Positions 54,320 through 63,943 of a DNA stretch of 64,000 nt are shown here, piece by piece. The notes beneath the pieces are model-generated. The model was given only the letters and a program-made list of their open reading frames with translations, was not told where the DNA came from and made no database searches. The translations under genes were made by a program, and so were the position numbers. Position 1 is the stretch's first letter, and every line of letters starts with the position of its first letter. Origin of the DNA: UBA7434 sp042090785 (GTDB lineage: Bacteria > Pseudomonadota > Gammaproteobacteria > Pseudomonadales > UBA7434); the NCBI GenBank assembly GCA_042090785.1, contig JBELIP010000001.1:124001-188000 (forward strand), given 5' to 3'.

Positions 54320-55600
54320 ATGAATTTAACTGATCTTAAAGCCAAACCTATATCTGAACTTGTCAAAATCGCAGAAAGCATGGGCCTAGACAATGTCGCC
54401 CGCTCTCGCAAACAAGACATTATCTTCTCAATACTCAAACGCCATGCAAAAAGCGGTGAGGATATCTCTGGAGATGGCGTACTTGAAATCTTACAAGATG
54501 GCTTTGGTTTTTTACGCTCGGCAGACTGCTCCTACTTAGCAGGCCCTGATGATATCTATGTATCGCCCAGCCAGATCCGCCGTTTTAATTTACGCACCGG
54601 CGATACCATTGCCGGCAAAATTCGTCCACCTAAAGATGGTGAGCGCTATTTTGCATTATTAAAAGTCAATGAAATTAACTTTGATAAACCCGATAACTCC
54701 AAGCAAAAAATTCTTTTTGAAAATCTGACACCGCTGTTTCCTGATGATCGCTTATTACTTGAAACCGGTAACGGCAGTACCGAAGATCTGTCTGGTCGCA
54801 TCATCGACTTGAGCGCCCCTATTGGTAAAGGTCAGCGCGGCTTAATCGTCTCGCCACCTAAGGCCGGTAAAACATTAATATTGCAAAATATGGCACAGGC
54901 CATTATTCGCAATAATCCCGAGTGCTACGTCATTGTTTTACTCATTGATGAGCGCCCAGAAGAAGTAACCGAAATGGTACGCTCGGTACGCGCCGCAGAA
55001 GTTATTGCGAGTACTTTTGACGAACCACCTGCACGCCACGTACAAGTGGCCGAAATGGTTATTGAAAAAGCCAAACGTCTTACTGAGCACAAGCGCGATG
55101 TTATTATCTTACTCGATTCAATCACTCGCTTAGCGCGTGCCTATAACACGATTATCCCAAGCTCAGGTAAAGTATTAACCGGTGGTGTTGACGCCCATGC
55201 ACTTGAACGCCCTAAACGTTTTTTTGGTGCCGCACGCAACATCGAAGAAGGTGGTAGCTTAACTATTATTGCAACCGCACTTGTTGATACCGGTTCAAAA
55301 ATGGATGAAGTGATTTACGAAGAATTTAAAGGCACGGGTAATATGGAGCTGCATCTCGATCGTAAGATTGCAGAAAAACGTGTTTACCCGGCGATTAGTG
55401 TTCGTCGTTCAGGCACGCGTCGCGAAGAAATACTCACGTCAGAAGAAGAACTACAACATATGTGGATTCTGCGCAAATTATTGCACTCAATGGAAGACAC
55501 GCAAGCCGTTGAATTCTTAATAGACAAACTAAAAGACACTAAAACAAACGACGAATTCTTTATGTCTATGAAGCGTCAAAAAACTGGAAAGATTGCTTAG
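54320..55600 (+). CDS. rho: Transcription termination factor Rho
   Basis: Rho is a hexameric RNA-DNA helicase that ends transcription. The 426 residues have the N-terminal helix bundle (MNLTDLKAKPISELVKIAES), the OSB RNA-binding part with GFGFLRS and YVSPSQIRRFNLRTGD, Walker A PPKAGKT, the Q and R loops (TGGVDAHALERPKRFFGAARN) and Walker B VIILLDSITRLARAYN. It is intact and without an insertion domain. A hairpin at 55648 follows. Confidence 0.98.
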   Translation: MNLTDLKAKPISELVKIAESMGLDNVARSRKQDIIFSILKRHAKSGEDISGDGVLEILQDGFGFLRSADCSYLAGPDDIYVSPSQIRRFNLRTGDTIAGKIRPPKDGERYFALLKVNEINFDKPDNSKQKILFENLTPLFPDDRLLLETGNGSTEDLSGRIIDLSAPIGKGQRGLIVSPPKAGKTLILQNMAQAIIRNNPECYVIVLLIDERPEEVTEMVRSVRAAEVIASTFDEPPARHVQVAEMVIEKAKRLTEHKRDVIILLDSITRLARAYNTIIPSSGKVLTGGVDAHALERPKRFFGAARNIEEGGSLTIIATALVDTGSKMDEVIYEEFKGTGNMELHLDRKIAEKRVYPAISVRRSGTRREEILTSEEELQHMWILRKLLHSMEDTQAVEFLIDKLKDTKTNDEFFMSMKRQKTGKIA

Positions 55601-55647
55601 CTTAAGCCCAGTAACAACAAGGGTCGCCACTCACAAGTGGCCGAGCG

Positions 55648-55683
55648 AAACGACTCGCGTATGTAGATGTGGTGAGTCGTTTT
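55648..55683 (+). terminator. Probable rho terminator hairpin
   Basis: AAACGACTC (55648-55656) pairs with GAGTCGTTT (55674-55682) around a 17-base loop, ending TTTT. A preceding smaller hairpin GCCACT-CACA-AGTGGC lies at 55625-55640. It is weaker than the other terminators here because of the loop size. Confidence 0.55.
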
Positions 55684-55752
55684 ACTGAATAAAGCCGTAG
55701 TGAATAAAATTGATTTGCTATGACCATTATTGGCCATCGATAAAAATTGTTT

Positions 55753-56295
55753 TTATACGTCTAACAATTTACTTCGGTAGTAGCGTAACTCTTCAATAGA
55801 ATCTTTAATATCGTCCATTGCTAAATGGCTCGATTTTTTCTTCATGCCTTTAAGCACTTGCGGCTTCCAGCGTCGTGCTAATTCTTTTAATGAGCTCACA
55901 TCCAAATTACGATAATGGAAGAAAGCTTCAAGCTCAGGCATATAGTTAGCCAAAAAACGACGATCCTGACAAATGCTATTACCGCACATGGGCGAGTCGC
56001 CTTTTTGCAAATGCTGCTGTAAAAACTTAATGGTTTGCGCCTCGGCCTCGGCAACCGTTAACTCACTTTCACGAACGCGCTTAGTTAAACCCGACTGACC
56101 ATGCTGAAAAGTATTCCACTCATCCATATTATCCAGCACCGAATCCGGCTGATGAATAGCCAGCATTGGCCCCTCAGCTAATACGCGCAAATCCGCATCG
56201 GTCACTATGGTGGCAATTTCAATAATCACATCCGAATCAGGCTTAAGCCCACTCATTTCTAAATCAATCCAGATAAGTCGATTAAGTTCTTGCAT
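55753..56295 (-). CDS. orn: Oligoribonuclease
   Basis: Orn degrades short oligoribonucleotides, including pGpG from c-di-GMP breakdown. DEDD-family motifs are visible: WIDLEMSGLKPDSD at the N-terminus, SICQDRRFLANYMP in the middle and LAMDDIKDSIEEL at the C-terminus. The 180-residue length fits. It is divergent from rsgA, a conserved pair in gammaproteobacteria. Confidence 0.97.
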   Translation of the reverse strand: MQELNRLIWIDLEMSGLKPDSDVIIEIATIVTDADLRVLAEGPMLAIHQPDSVLDNMDEWNTFQHGQSGLTKRVRESELTVAEAEAQTIKFLQQHLQKGDSPMCGNSICQDRRFLANYMPELEAFFHYRNLDVSSLKELARRWKPQVLKGMKKKSSHLAMDDIKDSIEELRYYRSKLLDV

Positions 56296-56441
56296 AGCTC
56301 TATGGTTCCTAATGTTCTATAGCTCCCAATATTAGATAGCTAGTATAACGTTGTGTTCAAGTAACGAAAGCCTGCAAGGTTACAATTGTAGTCCGCGCGC
56401 CGAACAAGTAAGCTACTGCGATAGCAAAAACGAAGCCTAAA

Positions 56442-57578
56442 ATGAGTAAACGTCGACTTAACAAGCAACAAATTGACCGCATCGCCAGCAATCAGGCTAT
56501 TGTCTCTGAGAGTGCCGATGATATTGATTTATTGCACGGCCTAGTCGTCACTCATTACGGCAAAGAAGTTGAAGTACTCCGCCTAAATCCCGATAAAACC
56601 ATTGCCAGCCAAAGCACTCATCGCTGCCATTTTAGAGCCAAACTACCCACTATAGTCTGTGGTGATATTATCTTATGGCGCACGCCACCCTCTAACAGTG
56701 CTACTGGGGTCATAGAAGCATTGCTTGAGCGTGAGTCATTATTAAAAAGACCGCGACCTTATCAAGATCCCAAGCCTGTTGCGGCAAACATCGACACTAT
56801 TTTTATTACCTTGTCGCCACAGCCAGAGCCCATAAGCACACTCATTGACCGTTTTCTTATTGCCGCCGAAAATGCCGGCATTGATGTTTGCCTGCTGCTT
56901 AACAAGCAAGATCTAATGGGCGAAAACCCCGCTGTCACTGATGAAATTAATGAACTACTCACGCTTTATAGCCAGCTTGGCTATCCCGTGTTTCGCTATA
57001 GCGCAGAANNNNNNNNNNNNNNNNNNNNNNNNNNNNNNNNNNNNNNNNNNNNNNNNNNNNNNNNNNNNNNNNNNNNNNNNNNNNNNNNNNNNNNNNNNNN
57101 NNNNNNNNGCGCAGAAAAAAATGCAGACAACGCCGCCGAAACACAACGCTTTCTTGCCGCACTCGCTAATAAAACCAGTATTTTGGTTGGCCAGTCTGGC
57201 GTAGGCAAGTCTTCTATTATTAATAAACTCACGGGTAATCACAGTGCCAAAATTGGCGATATTTCTACTGCCAATGATAAAGGCCGTCACACCACAACCA
57301 CCTCTCAACTTTATCAACTTGCCAATGCCGATACTCATATAGCGACCGGCATTATTGATTCGCCCGGCATCCGTGAATTTGGTTTATGGCACCTGAGCCC
57401 CGAGGATATTATTAGTGGCCTGCCAGAATTCCAACAGCATACACACAACTGTAAATTTCGTGACTGCCAGCACGGGCAAAGCAAAGGTTGCGCCTTACAA
57501 GAAGCGTTTGAACAAGGTGAGATTCACCCTTCACGAATCAGTAGCTACCACCATATTTTAGATTCACTCGACCAATAG
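56442..57578 (+). CDS. rsgA: Ribosome small-subunit GTPase RsgA, with an internal assembly gap
   Basis: RsgA is a late 30S assembly factor with circularly permuted GTPase motifs: LLNKQDL (G4), GQSGVGKSSIIN (G1), DSPGIREFG (G3), then the zinc segment NCKFRDCQHGQSKGC. The N-terminal OB domain is present (LVVTHYGKEVEVL). A 100-N gap at 57009-57108 interrupts it, flanked by the same 8 bp; merging the flanks leaves an in-frame 342-residue protein near the usual 350. See the separate gap entry. Confidence 0.94.
   Translation: MSKRRLNKQQIDRIASNQAIVSESADDIDLLHGLVVTHYGKEVEVLRLNPDKTIASQSTHRCHFRAKLPTIVCGDIILWRTPPSNSATGVIEALLERESLLKRPRPYQDPKPVAANIDTIFITLSPQPEPISTLIDRFLIAAENAGIDVCLLLNKQDLMGENPAVTDEINELLTLYSQLGYPVFRYSAEXXXXXXXXXXXXXXXXXXXXXXXXXXXXXXXXXXAEKNADNAAETQRFLAALANKTSILVGQSGVGKSSIINKLTGNHSAKIGDISTANDKGRHTTTTSQLYQLANADTHIATGIIDSPGIREFGLWHLSPEDIISGLPEFQQHTHNCKFRDCQHGQSKGCALQEAFEQGEIHPSRISSYHHILDSLDQ
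57009..57108. other. Assembly gap of exactly 100 N
   Basis: A run of 100 N is placed inside rsgA. GCGCAGAA precedes it (57001-57008) and the same GCGCAGAA follows (57109-57116). The distance between copies is 108 bases, a multiple of three. This suggests that two contigs meet or overlap here and the N block is a placeholder rather than real missing sequence; a small collapsed tandem repeat is the alternative. Confidence 0.9.
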
Positions 57579-57592
57579 GACTTTAAGCCATT

Positions 57593-58420
57593 ATGTCTTC
57601 ATCGCTCAATGCCTCACTTATGCTGCAAACATCGCAATTAGATGGGCTACTAAAACAAGATCATGTTTTATTAGTATTTGTTGGTAGCGAGGACGCCTAT
57701 AGACAAGCACACATTCCCGGCTCGCATTTAATTCGCCCTGCTGAACTCGTCTGTGGTGTTGCACCCGCAGTAGGCAAGCTCCCCGATGCCGATGATTTAG
57801 CCTTATTATTTTCACGCATAGGCCTTAACGATAACAGCATTGTTATTGCCTATGATGACGAAGGCGGCGGTTGGGCTGGAAGATTAATTTGGACCTTAGA
57901 TATTATTAGCCACCCACATTATCATTATCTTGATGGCGGCTTAGTTGCGTGGTTAGAAGAACATCGAGCCACCGAGACCGGCATAAAAGAAAATACCCCG
58001 ACATCATCTTATGTGGTCAATATTAATCAAGACTTAATTGTTACAGCAGACAATATTATTGAATCCTTGGATGATGACAATTTTATTATTTGGGATGCAA
58101 GATCAAGCCATGAATACCACGGTAAAAAAGTATTAGCTGCTCGTGGCGGCCATATTCCTGGCGCCAGTAATATTGATTGGTTAGAATTAATGGATCGCAG
58201 TAATGCACTACGATTAAAGCCACTCGAAACCATTCAAGAAATGCTCGACCAAAAACATTTAACCGCTAATAAAAATATTGTGACCCATTGCCAAACACAT
58301 CATCGATCAGGGTTGACCTACTTAGTAGGAAAAATACTTGGCCTTAATATTAAAGCCTATGATGGGTCATGGTCTGAATGGGGTAACTTAGAAAAAACAC
58401 CTATTGAAAATAACTGTTAA
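57593..58420 (+). CDS. Two-domain rhodanese (thiosulfate sulfurtransferase)
   Basis: A sulfurtransferase with an inactive N-terminal and an active C-terminal rhodanese domain. The N-terminal half shows HIPGSHLIRPAEL and GRLIWTLDIISHPHYHYLDGG in two parts. The C-terminal domain shows DARSSHEYHG and the active-site loop CQTHHRSGL with Cys233. The 275-residue length fits thiosulfate or mercaptopyruvate sulfurtransferases; the loop is longer and more His-rich than the CGSGVTA loop of mercaptopyruvate enzymes, so thiosulfate is favoured. It lies 14 bp after rsgA. Confidence 0.92.
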   Translation: MSSSLNASLMLQTSQLDGLLKQDHVLLVFVGSEDAYRQAHIPGSHLIRPAELVCGVAPAVGKLPDADDLALLFSRIGLNDNSIVIAYDDEGGGWAGRLIWTLDIISHPHYHYLDGGLVAWLEEHRATETGIKENTPTSSYVVNINQDLIVTADNIIESLDDDNFIIWDARSSHEYHGKKVLAARGGHIPGASNIDWLELMDRSNALRLKPLETIQEMLDQKHLTANKNIVTHCQTHHRSGLTYLVGKILGLNIKAYDGSWSEWGNLEKTPIENNC

Positions 58421-58478
58421 AAAACTATTTAAAACACCGAACACTAACTTAGACTATTAAAACGATAAGGTTTAAATA

Positions 58479-59351
58479 ATGTCACTTCCTGAATTTCGCG
58501 AACGCCTTTTTATCTTTATACAATACTGCATACCGCAGCATATGCTATCGCGTTTAATTGGCTATCTTGCCGACTCAGAAAACCCTTGGTTAAAAGCACA
58601 ATTAATTCAATTATTCAGTCACTTTTTCCCTATTAATATCGCCGAAGCCGCACCCGATAACGTTGAACAGTATGCCAGTTTTAATGCATTTTTTACTCGC
58701 GCATTAAAACCCGGCGCACGCCCAGTAGTTCAAGAACACAATGCTATTGCCTCACCCGCTGATGGAGCAATTAGTGAAATAGGCGTTATAGAAGGCAACC
58801 AACTACTTCAAGCCAAAGGACATAACTACAGCTTATTAGCATTGTTAGGCGGCGACACCGCACTAGCCGAGCAATTTAATAACGGTGCCTTTGCAACTAT
58901 TTATTTATCGCCTAAAGACTATCATCGCGTGCACATGCCATTAGCGGGTACTCTACAACAAACACGCTACGTGCCCGGCAAATTATTCTCTGTTAATCAA
59001 ACCACCGCCAATAATGTCCCAGGATTATTTGCTCGCAACGAACGATTGATTTGTGTTTTCGACACTAGCAGCGGACCAATGATTGTTATCTTAGTCGGCG
59101 CTATGATTGTTGCCGCTATTGAAACCGTCTGGGCCGGCCAAGTAGCACCGCAACCTAAAAAAATAACTGCCATTGATATGACTCAAACCATAACACTGGA
59201 TAAAGGCGGTGAAATGGGACGCTTTAAATTAGGCTCAACGGTTATTGTCTTGTTTCCAGAAAACACCGTTGCATGGAACAAAGCATTAACCAACGGAACA
59301 CCTATACAGCTGGGAGAACTACTAGGGACAATGACTAGAGACAATGACTAG
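58479..59351 (+). CDS. psd: Phosphatidylserine decarboxylase proenzyme
   Basis: Psd makes phosphatidylethanolamine at the inner membrane. It cleaves itself at LGST, here Gly252-Ser253 in FKLGSTVIVLFP, generating the pyruvoyl group. Other blocks are YASFNAFFTRALKPGARP, SPADGAISEIG, and LSPKDYHRVHMPLAGTL. The 290 residues match the family; the last few codons are part of a 13-bp tandem repeat that also supplies the stop. It follows the rhodanese gene in the order rsgA-rhodanese-psd. Confidence 0.97.
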   Translation: MSLPEFRERLFIFIQYCIPQHMLSRLIGYLADSENPWLKAQLIQLFSHFFPINIAEAAPDNVEQYASFNAFFTRALKPGARPVVQEHNAIASPADGAISEIGVIEGNQLLQAKGHNYSLLALLGGDTALAEQFNNGAFATIYLSPKDYHRVHMPLAGTLQQTRYVPGKLFSVNQTTANNVPGLFARNERLICVFDTSSGPMIVILVGAMIVAAIETVWAGQVAPQPKKITAIDMTQTITLDKGGEMGRFKLGSTVIVLFPENTVAWNKALTNGTPIQLGELLGTMTRDND

Positions 59352-59387
59352 AGACAACGACTAAGAACAACGAGTAAGGACAACCAA
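59327..59387 (+). repeat. 13-bp tandem repeat across the psd stop
   Basis: GACAATGACTAGA repeats from 59327 to 59387, about 4.6 copies, the first two identical and the rest decaying. The second unit supplies the TAG stop of psd, and each later unit brings TAG- or TAA-like triplets. The repeat ends 4 bp before the epmA stop. Confidence 0.85.
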
Positions 59388-59390
59388 GCA

Positions 59391-60335
59391 TTAAAGTAAT
59401 AGCAGCAAGCGATCAATACCTAAAGCCACTCCCGCACAATTAGGCAGGCCTCTATCTAACGCTTCAATTAAACCAGCATCAATTTCCCTAGCGGGCTCAC
59501 CCGCATTTAAGCGCCACTGGTTATCGGCCTCAAAACGTTGCATCTGCTCTGCCGCATCTGTTAATTCATGGTAGCCGTTAGCTAATTCAATACCGTTTAT
59601 ATATAACTCAAAACGTTTTGCTACCGTTCGGTTGTCGCTATCCGTACCAAGCCTAGCAAGCGCCGATTGGCTCGCCGGGTAATCATATAAAAATGTCATG
59701 CACTCACGGCCGAGATTTTGTTCGACACAATGCGTCAACAATAAATCTAACCAGACATCTTTACTTTGATGACTAAAACTCACATCCATTTTTTGTTTTA
59801 CTAGTAACTCAAGTTCATTGCTCGTTGTAGTAAATGGGTCTATATCTACATAGCGAATAAACGCATCGCGATAACTTATTTTTTCTACGCCAATTGCTGG
59901 CAGTAAACAATGAATTAAAGCTGCAACATCATCAATCAATGCATCCAGATCATAATCGAGCCGGTACCATTCCAACATCGTAAACTCCATACCATGTAAA
60001 CGGCCAGGCGCATCCTGTCTAAACGCTTTCGTCATTTGATAAATTGAACCACTGCCAAGCGACAGTAATTGTTTCATTGCATATTCTGGCGAGGTGGCTA
60101 AATATAAACAGTCAGCATTGTTGGGCGTCGTAGAAAAAGGGTTTTCGACACGAAGGTTTTCGAGTTGAGGGTCTGTAACAGGATACTGACCAAGCAACGG
60201 CGTTTCTACTTCTAGGACCTGCTGCTTGGCAAAGTACTGACGAATACAGGCAAGCGTGGCGGCTCTTTTCGCCAAACGCTCACCCGTATTATGAAGATTA
60301 AGCGCAGCGGGGTTTGCGCCCGTTTGCTCGATCAT
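59391..60335 (-). CDS. epmA: EF-P beta-lysine ligase EpmA (PoxA/GenX)
   Basis: EpmA attaches (R)-beta-lysine to Lys34 of EF-P. It is a truncated class II lysyl-tRNA synthetase paralogue without an anticodon domain: VETPLLGQYPVTDPQLENL, LATSPEYAMKQLL, IYQMTKAFRQDAPGRLHGME region and the C-terminal motif 3 GVALGIDRLLLLL. The 314 residues fit (E. coli 325). Its start overlaps the efp stop by 4 bp. Confidence 0.95.
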   Translation of the reverse strand: MIEQTGANPAALNLHNTGERLAKRAATLACIRQYFAKQQVLEVETPLLGQYPVTDPQLENLRVENPFSTTPNNADCLYLATSPEYAMKQLLSLGSGSIYQMTKAFRQDAPGRLHGMEFTMLEWYRLDYDLDALIDDVAALIHCLLPAIGVEKISYRDAFIRYVDIDPFTTTSNELELLVKQKMDVSFSHQSKDVWLDLLLTHCVEQNLGRECMTFLYDYPASQSALARLGTDSDNRTVAKRFELYINGIELANGYHELTDAAEQMQRFEADNQWRLNAGEPAREIDAGLIEALDRGLPNCAGVALGIDRLLLLL

Positions 60336-60895
60336 GCGCGCGAAACATATTCGCCTGTGCGAGTATCAATTTTTAATATCTCGCCTTCATCAATAAACAA
60401 CGGTACGCGAACCACAGCGCCCGTTACCAATGTTGCAGGTTTTGTGGCGCCTTGCGCGGTATCCCCTTTTAAGCCAGGGTCTGTTTCACCTACAGCTATT
60501 TCAACAAAATTTGGCAAGGTAACCGTTAACGGCGCACCATTCCATAATGTGATAATGCATTTTTCTTGTTCTTTCAAAAACGGTTTTGCGTCTTCGATGG
60601 CAGCAGCAGAAGCTGGCACTTGCTCAAAGGTCACAGGGTCCATAAAGTACCAAAACTCATCATCGCAGTAGAGGTATTCCATGTTCGTTTCCATGACATC
60701 GGCAGCTTCAACGCTTTCACCCGATTTAAAGGTTTTTTCCCAAGCGCGGCCAGTTTTTAGATTTTTTAAGCGCACACGGTTAAATGCCTGACCTTTGCCC
60801 GGCTTAACCACTTCGTTATCAACAATATTACAAGGGTCGCCCTCAATAATAATTTTTAAACCATTCTTAAATTCATTGGTAGAATAGGTGCCCAT
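60332..60895 (-). CDS. efp: Elongation factor P
   Basis: EF-P rescues ribosomes stalled at polyproline. The modified residue is Lys34 in VKPGKGQAF, matching the beta-lysylated type. Three beta domains are present, ending GEYVSRA. The start is ATG 60895 with AGGA upstream; the longer frame starts with TTG at 60910. It is the first gene of efp-epmA, divergent from epmB, so substrate and both modification enzymes are together. Confidence 0.97.
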   Translation of the reverse strand: MGTYSTNEFKNGLKIIIEGDPCNIVDNEVVKPGKGQAFNRVRLKNLKTGRAWEKTFKSGESVEAADVMETNMEYLYCDDEFWYFMDPVTFEQVPASAAAIEDAKPFLKEQEKCIITLWNGAPLTVTLPNFVEIAVGETDPGLKGDTAQGATKPATLVTGAVVRVPLFIDEGEILKIDTRTGEYVSRA

Positions 60896-61034
60896 GGTGT
60901 TCCTCAGCAAGTATATTAAATGGGTGAATACGTGTTTTTCTATCTATCAGCCTATTGGCGCAATTTTCTGCTTAATAAATGCTTCAAATCGCCTGTAAAA
61001 CTGACTGCTTCTTATCAAGTAACGGAATAACCCT

Positions 61035-62108
61035 ATGATAACGCGAACAAGCCCAAACTGTCAGACGGAAAATACCGTTATTCGCCTCACTGAAACCGAG
61101 ACTTGGCAGCAACTACTATCTAACGCCACATTAACGCTAGCCGAACTACTGCAAAAACTCGACATCCCCACCAATGACCTTTCTGCCAGTTTTGCTACCA
61201 GCATCGATGGCCAGCCTGACACTCAGCCACTGGACTTTCCTATTCGCGCTCCTGCACCCTTTATCGAGCGCATGGTAAAGGGCGATATCAATGATCCACT
61301 GCTTCGACAAGTCATTCCGTTAGCCAAAGAGCATGATATTACCCCGGGTTACACTGCGGACCCACTGCATGAAGCCGATTTTAATAACACACCAGGGCTA
61401 ATTCATAAATATCGCAGTCGCGCCCTGCTTATTGTAACCAAAGCTTGTGCTATTCACTGCCGCTACTGTTTTCGCCGTCACTTTCCCTACGAAGATAACC
61501 AACCCAGCCGTGCCATGTGGTCACAAGCCTTAGATTATCTTCAACAACATAATGATATTAACGAAGTCATTTATAGTGGTGGTGACCCATTAGCTAGCAG
61601 CAACGCGCAACTTAGCTGGCTAAGTCAACGCATTGCTGACATTCCGCATATCAAAACACTGCGAATTCATACCCGATTACCTGTTGTATTACCACAACGC
61701 ATTGATACCGGGTTATTAGCGTTGCTGCAACAGTGGCCCGGCAAAAAAGTCATTGTCATTCACAGCAATCACGCCAATGAACTCGATAACTCCGTCAAGG
61801 TTGCTATTGATCAACTTAAAGCAACGGGAGCAACAGTACTTAACCAAACCGTTTTATTAAAAGGTATTAACGACTCAGCAGCAGCATTAGTCGCCTTAAG
61901 CGAACGGTTATTTGATATCGGCGTGCTGCCCTACTACCTTCATCTATTAGATAGCGTTGCAGGTGCCGCACATTTTGCAATAAATGACTCACAAGCCAAA
62001 GCAATTATGAGACAAGTCACCGCCCGTTTGCCGGGATATTTAGTACCACGACTGGTGCGCGAAGAGGCCGACAAGGCCTCTAAAACACTGATACTACCTA
62101 ACGAATAA
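61035..62108 (+). CDS. epmB: EF-P lysine 2,3-aminomutase EpmB
   Basis: EpmB converts lysine to (R)-beta-lysine for EF-P. The radical SAM cluster cysteines are Cys138, Cys142 and Cys145 (CAIHCRYC). SGGDPLASSN and LPYYLHLLDSVAGAAHF are lysine-aminomutase blocks, the latter near the pyridoxal site. At 357 residues it is close to E. coli EpmB (342). It is divergent from efp across 139 bp. Confidence 0.96.
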   Translation: MITRTSPNCQTENTVIRLTETETWQQLLSNATLTLAELLQKLDIPTNDLSASFATSIDGQPDTQPLDFPIRAPAPFIERMVKGDINDPLLRQVIPLAKEHDITPGYTADPLHEADFNNTPGLIHKYRSRALLIVTKACAIHCRYCFRRHFPYEDNQPSRAMWSQALDYLQQHNDINEVIYSGGDPLASSNAQLSWLSQRIADIPHIKTLRIHTRLPVVLPQRIDTGLLALLQQWPGKKVIVIHSNHANELDNSVKVAIDQLKATGATVLNQTVLLKGINDSAAALVALSERLFDIGVLPYYLHLLDSVAGAAHFAINDSQAKAIMRQVTARLPGYLVPRLVREEADKASKTLILPNE

Positions 62109-62267
62109 ATTCATAAATTACATAGACTTAAGATATTTTTAAAAAAAATATCGACCAGTTAACATAAACTCCGCCAGCTTCAGCACAAAAAACAATCAAT
62201 ACCTATACTCAAGAAAGATGACTGCGCTCCATGCGGCAACGTTTACTTTAATGAATATTGGTCCCAA

Positions 62268-63943
62268 ATGTTTTTTAAGCGAAAAAATAAACTACGCCAA
62301 AAAGCACTCCCTGAATTTAGTTTTTGCGAAGCTAACGTTGAGGGCCTACGCTCGTGGGTCAATGTTTTACCTCGCAGAAATATACGCGCCATGGCCAACC
62401 AGCTTATTGTTGCGGGCAAAGAACTCACCGCCTCTAACTGCCAGCTAAATCAGCTAGTAGCAGTGTTAGAAATTCTCGGCGAACCCATCATGACGGTAAG
62501 TAGTGGCTTGCTGACACAGCAAATTAAGGATGATCATGAAATAGACATCTATAGAAAACGACAAGAATTTTTCACCCTATTTGGGCATATCTATTGTGTT
62601 GCCGGCCAAGCGCAACTCAAAAATGAATCGGCCCAACATATTGATGAACTGCTTTTAAAAGCCATTCAATTTTTATGCAATGCCACTATTGCTTCATACC
62701 AACTTTACGAAAGCCCACCTGCCGGCTGCTGGCAATTGCTACATAAAATTTATCTGTATTCTTTAACCAATAGTTATACCGAAGCCAACGCCGTTAAATT
62801 TAGCGCCAGTTACAAAGTCGTTACCGCACTTTGCTGTGCAAGCCCAGAAAAATTGAATGCCAAGCAGATTGAAGTGTTAGTAGAATATATGCGGTCCGCT
62901 ATTGTTGGTGTCAGTATTTGCGAAAACCCAAACAACCACACAAACTTCTGCGTTGCAACCAATGAGGACCAGCAACCGTATCGCTATATACCGAAGACAG
63001 AAGCATTAAAAATAAATAGTAACGAGAGCAATGAGAGTCATCAAAAGCCGGATAGTAATAACAATGTTATTTACTTTGATTTTCATAAAATACGGAATAC
63101 GTTAACTACTAGCTGCCTATCAAGAGATATGGCAAAACATTTGAGCAGTAGTTACGGCATGCCACAAGTTCGCGCTCATGCTCGTAATGCCGCTACTGGC
63201 ACATTAGACATTTGCAGTGACTTATCGGCTATTCATTATTTTTTAAGTGGTGAGCAATCGCTTGAATCACTCACACAACATTTAGGTGCAGAATATAAAG
63301 CAGGCTCTAATACCGCCCAGCAAAAATCACTCATGATAAAAACGACGTATGGAATGACATTTACACCAGCAATTGGCAACAAAGTGAATTTAATGGGAAC
63401 AGTATTGAGTTTCAAATTCAAAAAAATAATGCAAAAAAAACTAATCTTCCGCCAGAGTTTGCCGTTCAAAAAATTGCCATCTCAGACTTAAACCCTAGTG
63501 GTTATAAGTTAGTGGGTAACGACATGGCTCTAAGGGCCTACAAACCTGGAAATCTTATTGGACTCAAACATACCGACGAAAATAACTGGCATGTCGGCAT
63601 TATTCGCTGGAGTAAAGCCATTAAACACGAAAAGCAATTAGGTATCGAATTACTCACAAAACAGATACAGCCGTACGGCATTAAAATTGTACATAGCAAA
63701 CAGGGTGGTGATTTTATGCCTGCATTATTATTACCCGAATCCACATGCCAGGGAAAAAATAGCAAAGCCTCTAGTAATAGTGCCCGCTTGCTTTTACCTC
63801 GATTAACACTTAAAGGAAAAACAGCCGCTATTATGATTAATACACAATCGAAAAAGCAAATTGTACTGGGTGATTGTATTGAAAAAATGGCGGTTATTGT
63901 CGCTTCCTTTTTACCGATCAAAATATATCAGAAGGAAAAATAG
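62268..63943 (+). pseudogene. PilZ-like (FimW-type?) protein, frameshifted near 63322-63342
   Basis: One gene split by a frameshift. The first frame (62268-63491) encodes a mainly helical protein from MFFKRKNKLRQKALPEF on. The second frame continues in a conserved-looking way from about 63322 (ITHDKNDVWNDIYTSNWQQ, then FAVQKIAISDLNPSGYKLVG) to the stop at 63943. One extra A in the A5 run at 63322-63326 (or at 63338-63342) joins them into about 558 residues. The C-terminus has ISDLNPSGYKL, PGNLIGLKH and WHVGIIRWSK, resembling a degenerate PilZ c-di-GMP domain. Order after orn/psd recalls fimW in P. aeruginosa, by memory only. Confidence 0.65.

Noticed and set aside
56941..57338. Frames reading through the N block on both strands
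   Set aside because: They are artefacts of undefined bases inside rsgA.
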